From positions 767,501 through 831,500 of the forward strand of contig NZ_CP043639.1 in NCBI RefSeq assembly GCF_014217605.1: a stretch of 64,000 nt of DNA, in the 5' to 3' direction. Below, in pieces: positions 52,005 to 62,400 of this stretch. The position numbers and the translations under genes were made by a program. The notes under the pieces are model-generated. The model was not told the DNA's origin. It did no database searches and saw nothing but the letters and a program-made list of their open reading frames with translations. Numbering within the stretch: position 1 is the first letter of the stretch; each line of letters begins with the position of its first letter. This stretch comes from Sphingomonas sp. NBWT7. GTDB lineage: Bacteria > Pseudomonadota > Alphaproteobacteria > Sphingomonadales > Sphingomonadaceae.

Positions 52005-54347
52005 TTGCTGACCACCCCCATGTTGATCGCTGCCGGCGTCGTTCTGCTGCTGCTGATCGTCGGCGCGGTGATGGCGTTGCAGCGCGGCCTGGCGGCACAG
52101 GGGGCGGCGGCGCGCGAGCAGCGTGCAAGGATCGAGGCGCAGGCGCTACTTTCGGGCGCGCCGATGCAGGCGATGCTGGTCCGCGCCGATCGGCGGATCG
52201 AAATGCCGCCGCGCGTCGCCGATTTGTTTGGCCTCGTCCAACCGGCGACCGATCTCGACGGCTTGAACGCTGGCCACTGCGGCCTCTCCTCGCTCGACGC
52301 CGGGCGGCTGACGAGTGACGTCATCGCGCTGCAGCGCTCCGGCCGGCCATTCGTGCGGCAGGTGCGGCCACTCGGCGCGTCGCGCACCGTGACGCTACGC
52401 GGCGAGCGCGCGCCGCTCGGCATGAGCAGCGGCGACGTCGTCATATGGGTGAACGACGCGAGCGAGGAACACGCCGAGGTCGAACGCCTGGCGGGGGAGG
52501 AGGCGCGGATCCGCGCCGCCTACGATTCGCTGACCGGTCTGATCGAGGCGGCGCCGCTGCCGATGTGGTATCGCGGTGCTGACCTTCGGTTGGCGATGGT
52601 CAACACGGCGTACGTCCGGGCCGTCGAGGGCAGCGACGCCGCCGATGTCGTCGGGCGCGGGCTGGAGCTGATCGAGGGGTCGGGGCAGGGCGGGCCGCTG
52701 GCGGGCGCGACCAGCGCGCGCGACGCCGATCGGCCGCAGGTGCGCACGCTGCCTGCGACGATCGGAGGCGCGCGACGCACGCTGCAACTCCACGACGTAC
52801 CGCTGCCGAGCGGCGGCGTCGCCGGCTTCGCGATCGACATCGAGGAGCTGGAGCAGGCGCAGGCACGCGAGAAACGCTATGCCGACGCACAGCGCGCGAT
52901 GCTTGATCGCCTGTCGGCCGGGGTGGCGCAGTTCGGGCGCGATCGCGCGCTCGTCTTCTGCAACCAGCCGTTCCGGCGCATGTTCGCGATGCGCAGCGAG
53001 TGGCTGTCCGATCGACCGGAGTTCGATCGCATCCTCGAGCGGATGCGCGAGGCGAACCGCCTTCCCGAGGTGCGCGACTTTCCCGGCTGGAAGAGCGAGC
53101 GGCGCGACTGGTTCGTACGCACCGACGCCGAGACCGAGGAGACATGGCACCTGCCGGGCGGCGCTTATATTCGCGTCGTACCGCAGCTTTTGCCCGACGG
53201 CAGTTTGCTGCTGATCTTCGAGGATCGTACCGAACAGGTGCAGCTGGCGTCTGCGCGCGACACGCTGCTGCGCGTGCGCACGGCGACGTTCGACAATCTG
53301 TTCGAAGCGCTCGGCGTATTCGCCGCCGACGGGCGGTTGCAACTGTGGAACAATCGATTCCGCGCCCTGTGGGAGCTGGAAGAAGAATTTCTCAGCGGCC
53401 ACCCGCGTGTCGGTAGCGTCGCCGAGAAGATCGCGCCGAAGCTGCGCACGCCGGGCCGGGCAAAGCTGATCACCGAGCTCGTCCGGTCGGCGACCACCGA
53501 TCGCCAGCAGCGCGGCGGACGGGTGGCGCTAGCCGATGGGCGCCACTTCGAATTCGCCGCCGTGCCGCTGCCCGACGGCAATGCGCTCTTCACCATGCTC
53601 GACATCACCGACAGCCGGCGCGCCGAGCAGGCGCTGCGCGACCGGGCGGCCGCGCTCGAGGCGGCGGACAAGGTGAAAACCGCGTTCGTCGCCAACATGA
53701 GCTACGAATTGCGTACCCCGCTGACGTCAATCAGCGGCTTCGCGGAGATGCTCCAGGCGGGCTACGCCGGCAAACTGCCAAAGCAGGCTGACAGCTACGT
53801 CGATGCGATCCTCGAGTCGGTGGGGCGGCTGGGGCTGCTGATCGACGATGTGCTCGATCTGACGCAGCGCGACGATGCCGCCCCGTTGGCGCGCGTCGAC
53901 GTCGATCTTGCGGCGACGGTCGAGGCGGCGGCCGAGCGCCTGCGCAGCCTCGCCGAGCAGCGGCGCATCAACCTCGTCGTCGATACCGCGGTGTATGCCG
54001 GCAGCATGATCGGTGACGCGCGTCGCCTGCAGGAGCTGGTTGAGCATCTGCTGCGCCATGCCTTCGACGCCGCGGGCGCGGACGGACGCGTGCTGCTGCA
54101 TGTCGAGGGGGATACTGCACGGGTCCGGATCGTCGTGTCGGACGATGGGCCCGGACTGGACGCCGACGCGGCGCGGCACGCGTTCGATCGCTTCGGATGG
54201 CACGGGGCCGATGCGCGTGGCGAGCGACCGACCGATCTGGGACTGCCGCTCGCCAAGCAACTGGCCGAGGCGCATGGCGGGTCGATCTCGCTGGTAAGCG
54301 AAGTGGGGGCGGGATCGCTCGTTACCGTGGATATCCCACGGCGATGA
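52005..54347 (+). CDS. divL: DivL-like PAS-domain histidine pseudokinase (His replaced by Tyr)
   Basis: About 780 residues from TTG 52005 (GGAAG ten bases upstream; ATG 52020 is the alternative). One membrane helix (LIAAGVVLLLLIVGAVMAL) is followed by three PAS-like domains (about residues 170-290, 300-410 and 420-530) and a histidine-kinase module. The H-box reads NMSYELRTPLTSISGF: the phospho-accepting His is Tyr567, the hallmark of Caulobacter DivL. The N-box position normally Asn is His685 (EHLLRHAFD), which should weaken Mg-ATP binding. DivL reads the state of DivK and controls CckA-CtrA. The next gene is tsaE with a 4-bp overlap. Confidence 0.85.
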   Translation: MLTTPMLIAAGVVLLLLIVGAVMALQRGLAAQGAAAREQRARIEAQALLSGAPMQAMLVRADRRIEMPPRVADLFGLVQPATDLDGLNAGHCGLSSLDAGRLTSDVIALQRSGRPFVRQVRPLGASRTVTLRGERAPLGMSSGDVVIWVNDASEEHAEVERLAGEEARIRAAYDSLTGLIEAAPLPMWYRGADLRLAMVNTAYVRAVEGSDAADVVGRGLELIEGSGQGGPLAGATSARDADRPQVRTLPATIGGARRTLQLHDVPLPSGGVAGFAIDIEELEQAQAREKRYADAQRAMLDRLSAGVAQFGRDRALVFCNQPFRRMFAMRSEWLSDRPEFDRILERMREANRLPEVRDFPGWKSERRDWFVRTDAETEETWHLPGGAYIRVVPQLLPDGSLLLIFEDRTEQVQLASARDTLLRVRTATFDNLFEALGVFAADGRLQLWNNRFRALWELEEEFLSGHPRVGSVAEKIAPKLRTPGRAKLITELVRSATTDRQQRGGRVALADGRHFEFAAVPLPDGNALFTMLDITDSRRAEQALRDRAAALEAADKVKTAFVANMSYELRTPLTSISGFAEMLQAGYAGKLPKQADSYVDAILESVGRLGLLIDDVLDLTQRDDAAPLARVDVDLAATVEAAAERLRSLAEQRRINLVVDTAVYAGSMIGDARRLQELVEHLLRHAFDAAGADGRVLLHVEGDTARVRIVVSDDGPGLDADAARHAFDRFGWHGADARGERPTDLGLPLAKQLAEAHGGSISLVSEVGAGSLVTVDIPRR

Positions 54348-54799
54348 GCGTCGATCTGCGGCTCGGTTCGCTTGCCGACACGACGGCCTTCGGCGCACGC
54401 CTCGCCGCATTGGTCGAGGCGGGCGACGTCGTCACGCTTGAAGGCGCGTTGGGTGCGGGCAAGACGAGCATCGCGCGCGGCCTGCTGGCCGCGCTGGGCC
54501 TTGAGGGCGAGGCGCCGAGCCCGACCTTCGCGATCGTCCAGCCCTATGCGCCGCCTGAGACGCGGCTGCCGGTGCTTCACGTCGATCTCTATCGCCTCGA
54601 CGATCCGGCGGAGCTCGACGAACTCGGCCTCAACGATGCCGGTTACGATTCGCTGCTGATCGTCGAATGGCCCGATCGCGCCGGCGACGACGCATGGCCC
54701 GACGCGCTGCGCCTCACGCTGGCCACCGAACCGGACGGCGCGCGGCGCTTGACTTGGATCGTCCCGGCGGCATGGGAGCGGCGATGGCCGTTTCGATGA
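54344..54799 (+). CDS. tsaE: tRNA t6A synthesis ATPase TsaE
   Basis: 151 residues. The P-loop is LEGALGAGKTSIARGLL; SPTFAIVQPY and VLHVDLYRLDDPAELDELGL are the usual TsaE motifs, and IVEWPDRAGD follows. TsaE is needed for N6-threonylcarbamoylation of tRNA A37 with TsaB and TsaD. MtaB elsewhere in this window acts on the same base. It overlaps divL by 4 bp and the next gene by 16 bp. Confidence 0.94.
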   Translation: MSVDLRLGSLADTTAFGARLAALVEAGDVVTLEGALGAGKTSIARGLLAALGLEGEAPSPTFAIVQPYAPPETRLPVLHVDLYRLDDPAELDELGLNDAGYDSLLIVEWPDRAGDDAWPDALRLTLATEPDGARRLTWIVPAAWERRWPFR

Positions 54800-55767
54800 C
54801 ACCGCCCGCCAGTATGGACGAATTTTTGGCCGGTTGCGGCTGGAGTGATGCGGACGTGCAGCCGCTGGCCGGCGACGCGTCGTTTCGCCGCTATTTTCGT
54901 GTCGCCCAGGGGGCAAAGCGCGCGATTTTGATGGATGCGCCGCCCCCGCACGAGGATCCAAGGCCCTTCCTCGCGGTGGCGCGCTGGCTCACCGAACGCG
55001 GGTTTGCCGCGCCGGCGATCCTGGCGGCCGATGCCGAACGCGGTCTCATACTGCTCGAGGATTTCGGCGACGCCCGGATGCGCGAGGCGATTGACGCCGA
55101 CGAAGCGGCGGCGCCTGGCTTCTATGCCGCGGCGGTCGATATCCTCGTCGCGCTGCGTGATCATCCGGCGGGCGATTGGCGGCCATACGATCGCACCGAG
55201 CTTCAGCGCGAAGCCGCGCTGTTCGTCGACTGGTATTGTCCGGCGATCGGGCTCGCGGTCGATACCGAGGGCTATCGTGCGGCGTGGGACGCCGTTCTCG
55301 GCGAGGTGGATGCGGATCATCCCGTCACCGTGCTGCGCGATTATCACGCCGAGAACCTGATGCTGCTCGGCGACGAGCGTCAGCTTGGGCTGCTCGACTT
55401 CCAAGACGCGCTGGTCGGCCACCCCGCCTATGACTTGGTGTCGCTGCTGCAGGATGCGCGGCGCGACGTTGATCCGGCAATCGAGGACGCGATGATCGCG
55501 CGCTATCGCTCGGCGACCGGGGAAGGCGATCGCTTCATGCGGGCCTATCACGTGCTCGGCGCGCAGCGGAACGCCAAGATCATCGGTATCTTCACACGGC
55601 TGTGGCAGCGCGACGGCAAGCCGCGCTATCCGGCGCTCTGCCCGCGCGTCTGGGCCTATCTCGAGCGCGACCTGAGCGTCCCCGTCCTCGCGCCGGTCGC
55701 GCATTGGTTCGACGCCAACGTACCGCCGGAATATCGCGGCGATCCGCTGATCCTGTCCGACCGATGA
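54784..55767 (+). CDS. amgK: Anomeric MurNAc/GlcNAc kinase, aminoglycoside-phosphotransferase fold
   Basis: 327 residues from ATG 54784 (GGGAG five bases upstream; ATGs at 54772 and 54796 are alternatives). Kinase motifs are GDASFRRYFRV (nucleotide loop), VLRDYHAENLMLL (catalytic Asp) and LGLLDFQDALVGHPAYDLVS (metal Asp). AmgK phosphorylates MurNAc at C1, and MurU then makes UDP-MurNAc; the two are adjacent here with a 4-bp overlap, which supports the call over a resistance enzyme. Confidence 0.85.
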   Translation: MAVSMTPPASMDEFLAGCGWSDADVQPLAGDASFRRYFRVAQGAKRAILMDAPPPHEDPRPFLAVARWLTERGFAAPAILAADAERGLILLEDFGDARMREAIDADEAAAPGFYAAAVDILVALRDHPAGDWRPYDRTELQREAALFVDWYCPAIGLAVDTEGYRAAWDAVLGEVDADHPVTVLRDYHAENLMLLGDERQLGLLDFQDALVGHPAYDLVSLLQDARRDVDPAIEDAMIARYRSATGEGDRFMRAYHVLGAQRNAKIIGIFTRLWQRDGKPRYPALCPRVWAYLERDLSVPVLAPVAHWFDANVPPEYRGDPLILSDR

Positions 55768-56516
55768 CAAAGCCGCGCGCCATCCGGCCGGCGCCCGCCG
55801 CCGCCGTGCCGAGCACCGCGATGGTGATGGCCGCGGGGCTCGGCAAGCGCATGCGCCCGCTGACTGCAACGCGGCCCAAGCCGCTGATCCCGGTCGCAGG
55901 CAAGACGCTGCTCGATCACACGCTCGATCATCTGCGAGCGGCGGGTGTGAAGCGCGCGGTCGTCAACGTGCATTATCTGGCCGACACGCTGGAAGCGCAT
56001 CTGCGCTCGGTCGACGGCGTCGACATCGTGGTGTCGGACGAGCGCGCGGAACTGCTCGAGACGGGCGGCGGGCTGATGAAGGCGCGATCGCTTCTGGGCG
56101 ACGCGCCGATCTACGTCGTCAACAGCGACAATTACTGGCTCGACGGTCCGGTCGACGCGCTCAGCCTGCTCGCGGCACGCTGGAACCCGGCAGAGATGGA
56201 CGTGTTGCTGCTCGTCGTGCCGCTCGCCCGCGCGCACTGCCACCGCGGGCAGGGGGACTTTCACCTAGCTGCCGACGGGCGGATCGCTGGGCGCCGGCGG
56301 CACGGCCGCATGGCGCCGTTCGTCTATATCGGCGTCCAGATCCTCAATCCCGCGATTCTCGTCGATGCGCCGGCGGGACCGTTCTCGACAATGCTGTTCT
56401 GGGAGCGCGCGATCGCTGCCGGACGTGCCTACGCCGTCGTGCATCAGGGTCTGTGGGTCGACGTCGGCACGCCCGAGGCGATCGCCCGGGCGGAGGCGCT
56501 GCGGCAGGATGGCTGA
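55764..56516 (+). CDS. murU: N-acetylmuramate-1-phosphate uridylyltransferase
   Basis: 250-residue nucleotidyltransferase. The signature VMAAGLGKRMRPLT and the substrate Lys in RPKPLIPVAGK are present; VNSDNYW and the C-terminal LWVDVGTPEAIARAEAL match the MurU group. It forms UDP-MurNAc from MurNAc-1-phosphate, bypassing the de novo, fosfomycin-sensitive steps. It overlaps amgK by 4 bp and addB by 8 bp. Confidence 0.87.
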   Translation: MTKPRAIRPAPAAAVPSTAMVMAAGLGKRMRPLTATRPKPLIPVAGKTLLDHTLDHLRAAGVKRAVVNVHYLADTLEAHLRSVDGVDIVVSDERAELLETGGGLMKARSLLGDAPIYVVNSDNYWLDGPVDALSLLAARWNPAEMDVLLLVVPLARAHCHRGQGDFHLAADGRIAGRRRHGRMAPFVYIGVQILNPAILVDAPAGPFSTMLFWERAIAAGRAYAVVHQGLWVDVGTPEAIARAEALRQDG

Positions 56517-59442
56517 ACCGCGCGGGCCGCGGCTCTACACGATTCCGGCGCATCGCGCCTTCGCCGATGCGCTGGTCGCGGGACTGATCCGGCGCTTCGG
56601 CGGCGAGCCGCTTGCGCTCGCGCGCGGCTTGGTGCTGCTGCCCAACAATCGCGCGCGCCTAGCGGTGACCAACGCTTTCGTTCGCGCGAGCGGCGGCGCG
56701 CTGGTGCTGCCGCGCCTCGTTGCGATCGGATCGGACGATCTGGGCGAGGCAATCGGCACGGCGCTAGACCCGATCGATGCACCCGATCCGCCCCCGCCGG
56801 CGATCGCACCGCTCGCGCGCCGTATGCGGATCGCCCGACTGGTACAAGCGGCGCAGCCCTCGCTGGACGCGGTCGAGGCGGTGCGGCTGGCGGGCGAGCT
56901 CGCGCGCGTGCTCGACCAGCTGATCGTCGAGGAGGTCGATCCGGCGCGGCTCGCCGATCTCGATCTGGGCGAACTGACGCAGCATTGGCGCGCCGCGCTG
57001 GCGTTGTTCCAGACGGTGATCGATCGCTGGCCCAACGAACTGGCGCAGGCGGGCTTGATCGATGCGGCGACACGGCGTGCGCTGCTGCTGCGGCGCCTAG
57101 CCGCGCGCTGGCGCGACGATCCGCCCGCCGGCTTCGTCTGCGCGGCTGGCATCACCGATGCCGCGCCGAGCGTCGCCGCGCTGCTCGCGCGCGTCGCCGC
57201 GATGCCACGCGGTCTCGTGGTGCTCGCCGGGCTCGATCGATCGATGGCCGACGAGGAATGGGACGAGCTCGGCCCGCACGCGCCTGATCCGACCACGGGC
57301 CGGACGAAGCGGGCGATCGAGGTGCACCCGCAGTTCCACCTCAAGCAATTGCTGCGACGCATGAACCTGCGCCGCGAGGACGTGGCGTTGTGGGTTGACG
57401 GCAGCGAGCATGACGCGTCCGCCGCGCGCGGCCGGGCGATCGCCACCGCGCTCGCCCCCGCCGCCTATACCGCGCGGTGGACGCAGCTGCGCCCGCAGCA
57501 GCGCCAGCTCGCCGGCGTGCGGATCGCGGAACTCGCGAAACCGGCGCAGGAGGCGCAGACGATCGCGCTGGCGCTGCGTCAGGCGCTGGAAACGCCGGGG
57601 CGAACCGCGGCGCTGGTCACGCCCGACCGTGCGCTCGCGCGGCGGGTGGCGGCGCATTGCGCACGCTGGGGCATCGACGTCGACGATTCCGCCGGACGTC
57701 CGTTGTCGATCACCCCGCCGGGCACGTTGCTGACAGCGATCGTCGACGCGGCGGCGGACGGCTTCGCGCCCTTGTCGCTGCTGACGCTGCTCAAGCATCC
57801 GCTGGTGCGCGCGGGTGAACGGCGGGGCGCGTGGCTCGAAGGGGTGCGGCGGCTCGATCGGCGGCTGCGCGGGCCGCGACCGGTTCCCGGTCTTGACGGT
57901 ATCGCCGTGCGGCTGGGCGATCATGGCGGCGACTGGTGGCAGGAGGTCCGTGCGCTGCTCGATCCTCTGGCAGCCACTTTCAGTGGAGCTGATCGCCCGC
58001 TCGCGGCGCTTGTCGCCGGCGTGCGCGATGCTGCGAGTGCCCTTGCTGGCGATGAAGCTTGGCGCGGGGCGGCGGGGCGCGCCGCGGCGGATCTGCTGAC
58101 CGAGCTGGAGGCTGAAGCGGCGAGCGGCCCGAGTGGCTTTGCAGCGGATAGCCTGTCGGCGCTGCTTCGGCTGCTGATGGACGGCGTGGCGGTGCGGCCG
58201 CCGCAGGGCGGGCATCCGCGGGTGGCGATCTACGGCCTGATCGAGGCGCGGCTGCAATCGGCGGACCTGATGATCCTGGGCGGGCTCAACGAGGGCGTCT
58301 GGCCGGCGCGTGCGGCGCCCGACCCGTGGCTGGCGCCGCGCATCCGCACGGCGCTTGGCCTGCCGGGGCTCGAGCAAGCGATCGGCGTTGCCGCGCACGA
58401 CTTTGGTCAGGGGCTTGGCGCGCCGGAAGTCCTGATCACGCGCGCGCGCCGTGATGCGCGCTCGCCCGCGATCGCCTCGCGACTATGGCTGCGACTCGCC
58501 GCGATGGCCGGCGACGAGTTCGAGCGGGTGCGCGACACGGCGCTGGTCGACTGGTCGCACGCGATCGACGACGGTGGTACGCCGCAGCCTGCCGAGCAGC
58601 CCGCGCCCTGTCCGCCGGCGGCGCTGCGTCCGCGCGAAATTTCGGTGACGCAGGTCGATCGGCTCAAGGCCGATCCCTTCGCCTTCTACGCGCAACGCGT
58701 GCTTCGGCTCGCCGCGCTCGACGCGGTCGACGCCGATCCGAGTGCGGCCTGGCGGGGCGATGCGGTTCACAAGGTGTTGGAGGCCTGGGCGCGGGAGGAC
58801 GGCTGCCGTGTCGACGCGCTGCAGCCGCGTGCCGCAGCGATGCTAAGCGCGCAAACGACGCACCCGCTGCTGCGCGCGCTATGGCAGCCGCGGCTATTCG
58901 CGGCGATCGGGTGGATCGCCGAGCGGATGCGCGCTGACGGTGACGCGGGGCGCGCCGTTCTCGCCGCGGAAGGGTCGGGCGCGATCCAGCTCGCCGGGGT
59001 GACGCTGTCGGGGCGCTTCGACCGCATCGACCGCTTGGCCGATGGCACGATCGGCGTCGTCGATTACAAGACCGGTAAGGCGCCGTCGCCCGCCGCCGTG
59101 CGCAACGGCTTCGCGATGCAGCTCGGCTTGCTCGGCGCGATCGCCGAGGCGGGCGGGTTCGCGGGGATCGATGGCGACGCTGCGGCATTCGAATATTGGT
59201 CGCTCGCTAAGCAGCGCGACACGTTCGGCAGCGTCACCTCACCTGTCGATCCGGCCGGACGGAACGACCGGATCCCGACGGCGGAGTTCGTCGGCCGCGC
59301 GCGCGCTGTTTTCGCCGAGGCGGCGGGCCGATGGCTCACCGGAGATGCGCCGTTCGAGGCGAAGCTGCATCCGGAATACGCCCCCTATGCGGATTACGAT
59401 CAGCTGATGCGGCTCGACGAATGGTACGGCCGCGATGGCTGA
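56509..59442 (+). CDS. addB: Double-strand break repair protein AddB
   Basis: 977 residues from ATG 56509. The alphaproteobacterial AddB start (RLYTIPAHRAFADALVAGLI) is followed by a helicase-like, ATPase-inactive body and a C-terminal PD-(D/E)xK nuclease with GVVDYKTGKAPSP. Together with AddA it resects double-strand breaks for RecA loading. The preceding and following starts overlap, so the operon is continuous from divL. Confidence 0.92.
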   Translation: MAEPRGPRLYTIPAHRAFADALVAGLIRRFGGEPLALARGLVLLPNNRARLAVTNAFVRASGGALVLPRLVAIGSDDLGEAIGTALDPIDAPDPPPPAIAPLARRMRIARLVQAAQPSLDAVEAVRLAGELARVLDQLIVEEVDPARLADLDLGELTQHWRAALALFQTVIDRWPNELAQAGLIDAATRRALLLRRLAARWRDDPPAGFVCAAGITDAAPSVAALLARVAAMPRGLVVLAGLDRSMADEEWDELGPHAPDPTTGRTKRAIEVHPQFHLKQLLRRMNLRREDVALWVDGSEHDASAARGRAIATALAPAAYTARWTQLRPQQRQLAGVRIAELAKPAQEAQTIALALRQALETPGRTAALVTPDRALARRVAAHCARWGIDVDDSAGRPLSITPPGTLLTAIVDAAADGFAPLSLLTLLKHPLVRAGERRGAWLEGVRRLDRRLRGPRPVPGLDGIAVRLGDHGGDWWQEVRALLDPLAATFSGADRPLAALVAGVRDAASALAGDEAWRGAAGRAAADLLTELEAEAASGPSGFAADSLSALLRLLMDGVAVRPPQGGHPRVAIYGLIEARLQSADLMILGGLNEGVWPARAAPDPWLAPRIRTALGLPGLEQAIGVAAHDFGQGLGAPEVLITRARRDARSPAIASRLWLRLAAMAGDEFERVRDTALVDWSHAIDDGGTPQPAEQPAPCPPAALRPREISVTQVDRLKADPFAFYAQRVLRLAALDAVDADPSAAWRGDAVHKVLEAWAREDGCRVDALQPRAAAMLSAQTTHPLLRALWQPRLFAAIGWIAERMRADGDAGRAVLAAEGSGAIQLAGVTLSGRFDRIDRLADGTIGVVDYKTGKAPSPAAVRNGFAMQLGLLGAIAEAGGFAGIDGDAAAFEYWSLAKQRDTFGSVTSPVDPAGRNDRIPTAEFVGRARAVFAEAAGRWLTGDAPFEAKLHPEYAPYADYDQLMRLDEWYGRDG

Positions 59443-62400
59443 CGCGCTTCGCCCGCTGCCGCCGCTGCGCGGCAATCAGCGCCGCGCGAGCGCGCCCGAT
59501 GCGCACGTGTGGCTCTCCGCCTCGGCGGGTACCGGAAAGACGCAGGTGCTCGCGGCGCGCGTCTTCCGCCTGCTGCTGCGGGGGGTAGATCCGTCGGCGA
59601 TCCTTTGCCTGACCTTCACCAAGGCCGGCGCCGCGGAGATGGTGCATCGCATCAGCCAGCGGCTTGCCGCATGGGTGAGCATGAAGGACGCCGCACTGTT
59701 CGACGATCTCCAGGCGCTCGGTGAGCTCGCCGATCCGGTCCAGCGCGATCGCGCGCGCACGCTGTTCGCGCGCGTGCTCGATTCGCCCGGCGGCGGCCTG
59801 CGCATCCAGACGATTCATGGATTCTGCCAGAGCCTGCTGGCGGCGTTCCCGAGCGAAGCGCGGCTGACGCCCGGCTTCCGGCCGATCGAGACGCGCGAGG
59901 AGGCGGTGCTGCTGCGGTCGACGCTGGCGGACCTGCTGGTACTGGCGGAACGCGAGGGGCGAACGACGCAGATCGAGGCGATTGGCGAGCTGAGTATGCG
60001 GCTGGGCGAGGGCGGCGCGGAGCGCTTCCTCCAGCAATGCGCGCGCGCCGGACGTGCCCTCGATGCGCTGCCGAGCGGCATCCAGCCGTGGCTGCGCCGC
60101 GCGCTCGATCTCCCCGCGGGCGATATCGACGCGCATGTGCGGGCGGCGTGCGAGGACGCGGCGTTCGACATCGATGCACTGCGCGGCGTTGCCGACCGGA
60201 ATCGGGCATGGGGGACAAAGAGCGGGATCGCGCGCGCCGAGACGATCGGCACGTGGCTGGCGGCCGACGCCGACGAGCGGGCGGCGACGCTGGCGCAGCT
60301 TCATCTCGTATGGGCGAAGGCCGACGGTGAGCCGCGCTCTTTCGGCAAGGGACAGGCGCCGGCCGATCCCGATTATGCCGATCTCGCGAGTCGACTGTAC
60401 GCGCAGTGCGGCGCGCTGCTCGCGCTGCGTACCCGCGCCGCCTATGCCGATCTGCTCGCCGCGGGGCTCGCCGTCGGGCGGGAGTATGCGCGCGCCTACA
60501 CTACGGTGAAGCATCGCGCGGGGCTGGTCGATTTCGACGATCTGATCGCCGCGACGGTCGATCTGCTCGAGACGCCGGGGATCGGCGAGTGGGTGCGCTT
60601 TAAGCTCGACCAGACGACCGAGCACGTGCTGATCGACGAGGCGCAGGACACCAACATCGCGCAGTGGCGGATCGTACGTGCGCTGGTCGATGAATATTTC
60701 GTCGGCCGCGGCATCTACGCGCCGTCGGTGCGCACCCTGTTCACCGTGGGCGACCACAAGCAGGCGATCTTCGGCTTTCAGGGCACTGATCCGATCTATT
60801 TCGCCGCCGCCGAGCGGCATTTCGCGGGCAAGGCCGCTGAGGTCGCCGGCGACGATCGCATGCCCGACGCCGAGCGCGGACTGCCGTTCGAGCAATTGTC
60901 GCTCGTCTCCTCGTTCCGCTCGACCCGACCGATATTGCAGTTCGTCGATGCCGCGATCGAGGGGCTCGGCGGTGACGCCCTGGGGCTAGGCGACGACGCG
61001 CCCGCGCACGCCAGCGAAGTGCCAGGTCCGGGCACGGTCGAGCTTTGGCCACCGATCGCCTCGGGCGCGGCGGACGACGATGGCGGCGCGGAGGAGTGGA
61101 TCGACGACGCCGTGCGCGCCAATGCCACGCGTATCGCGCGGCGGGTGCGCGCGTGGCTGGATCGCGGCGCGATGCTGGAGAGCCAGGGGCGGCCGATCAG
61201 GCCGGAGGACATCATGATTCTCGTCAAGCGACGCGGGGAGCTCGCGCGGCTGATCGTCGCGCGGCTCTATGCCGAGGACGTGCCCGTCGCTGGCGTGGAT
61301 CGGCTGCGCCTCAACGCGCCGCTCGCGGTACAGGATCTGCTGGCGGCGATCCGCTTCGTGCTGCAGCCGGACGACGATTTGAGCCTTGCAAGCCTGCTCG
61401 TGTCCCCGCTGATCGGATGGACACAGGACGAGCTGCTCGCACGCGCCGTCCCACGTGCCGGCAGCCTGTGGCGACACCTGTCGGCGGAACACCGCGGCCT
61501 GCTGGCGCCGCTCGACCGGATGCTCGCGCGCGCCGACTTCACGACGCCGTATCGCTTTCTGGAAGAGATCCTGTCCGGTCCGCTTGATGGAAGGCGCCGG
61601 CTGCTGGCACGGCTCGGTGAAGAGGCGCGCGATCCGATCGAGGAGTTGCTGAGCGCGGCACTCGAATTCGAGTCGACCGCGACACCCTCGCTCCAGCGCT
61701 TCCTCGACTGGTTCGATCGCGGCGAGGTGGAAGTGAAGCGCGAGGCGGAGGGCGCGCACAATGCCGTGCGCGTCATGACCGCGCACGGCGCGAAGGGCTT
61801 GCAGGCCCCCGTCGTCATCCTCGCCGACGCGACCGCCGATCCCGACGCGACGCGTAGCAGCATCCTGATGTGGACGCCCGAGGATATGCCGCTGCCAATC
61901 CCGGTGTTCGCCCCGCGCGCCGCGGAGCGGATTGGGCCGATCGAGGAGGTCGTTGCCGATGTCGCCGGGCGCGAACGGCAGGAGCATTGGCGCCTGTTCT
62001 ACGTCGCCGCGACACGGGCGGAGGAGCGGCTGGTGATCGCAGGCTCGCTCGGCGTACGGCATCGCGGTACCCCGCCGGAGAGCAGTTGGTATGCCGCTGC
62101 CGACCGGGCGTTCGGCCTGCTCGGCGTTGCGGGGGAGGGCGAGCGGACGTTCGTCGGCGATCCGCCACCCGATCCCGTGCGGATTGCGCGTTCCGTGCCG
62201 GCTGCTCCCGCGCCGCGCGCGACGCTGCCCGACTGGGTTCGCCAGCCAGCGCCGGAGGAGGCGCGACCGCCGCGTCCGCTGGCACCGTCTGCGATCGGCG
62301 ATGATGAAGTCGCCGATGCCCCCCCGACCCCGGCGATGCGCGCCGCGGCGGAACGCGGGCGGCTGCTCCACGGCCTGTTCGAGCGGCTACCCGCGCTCGC

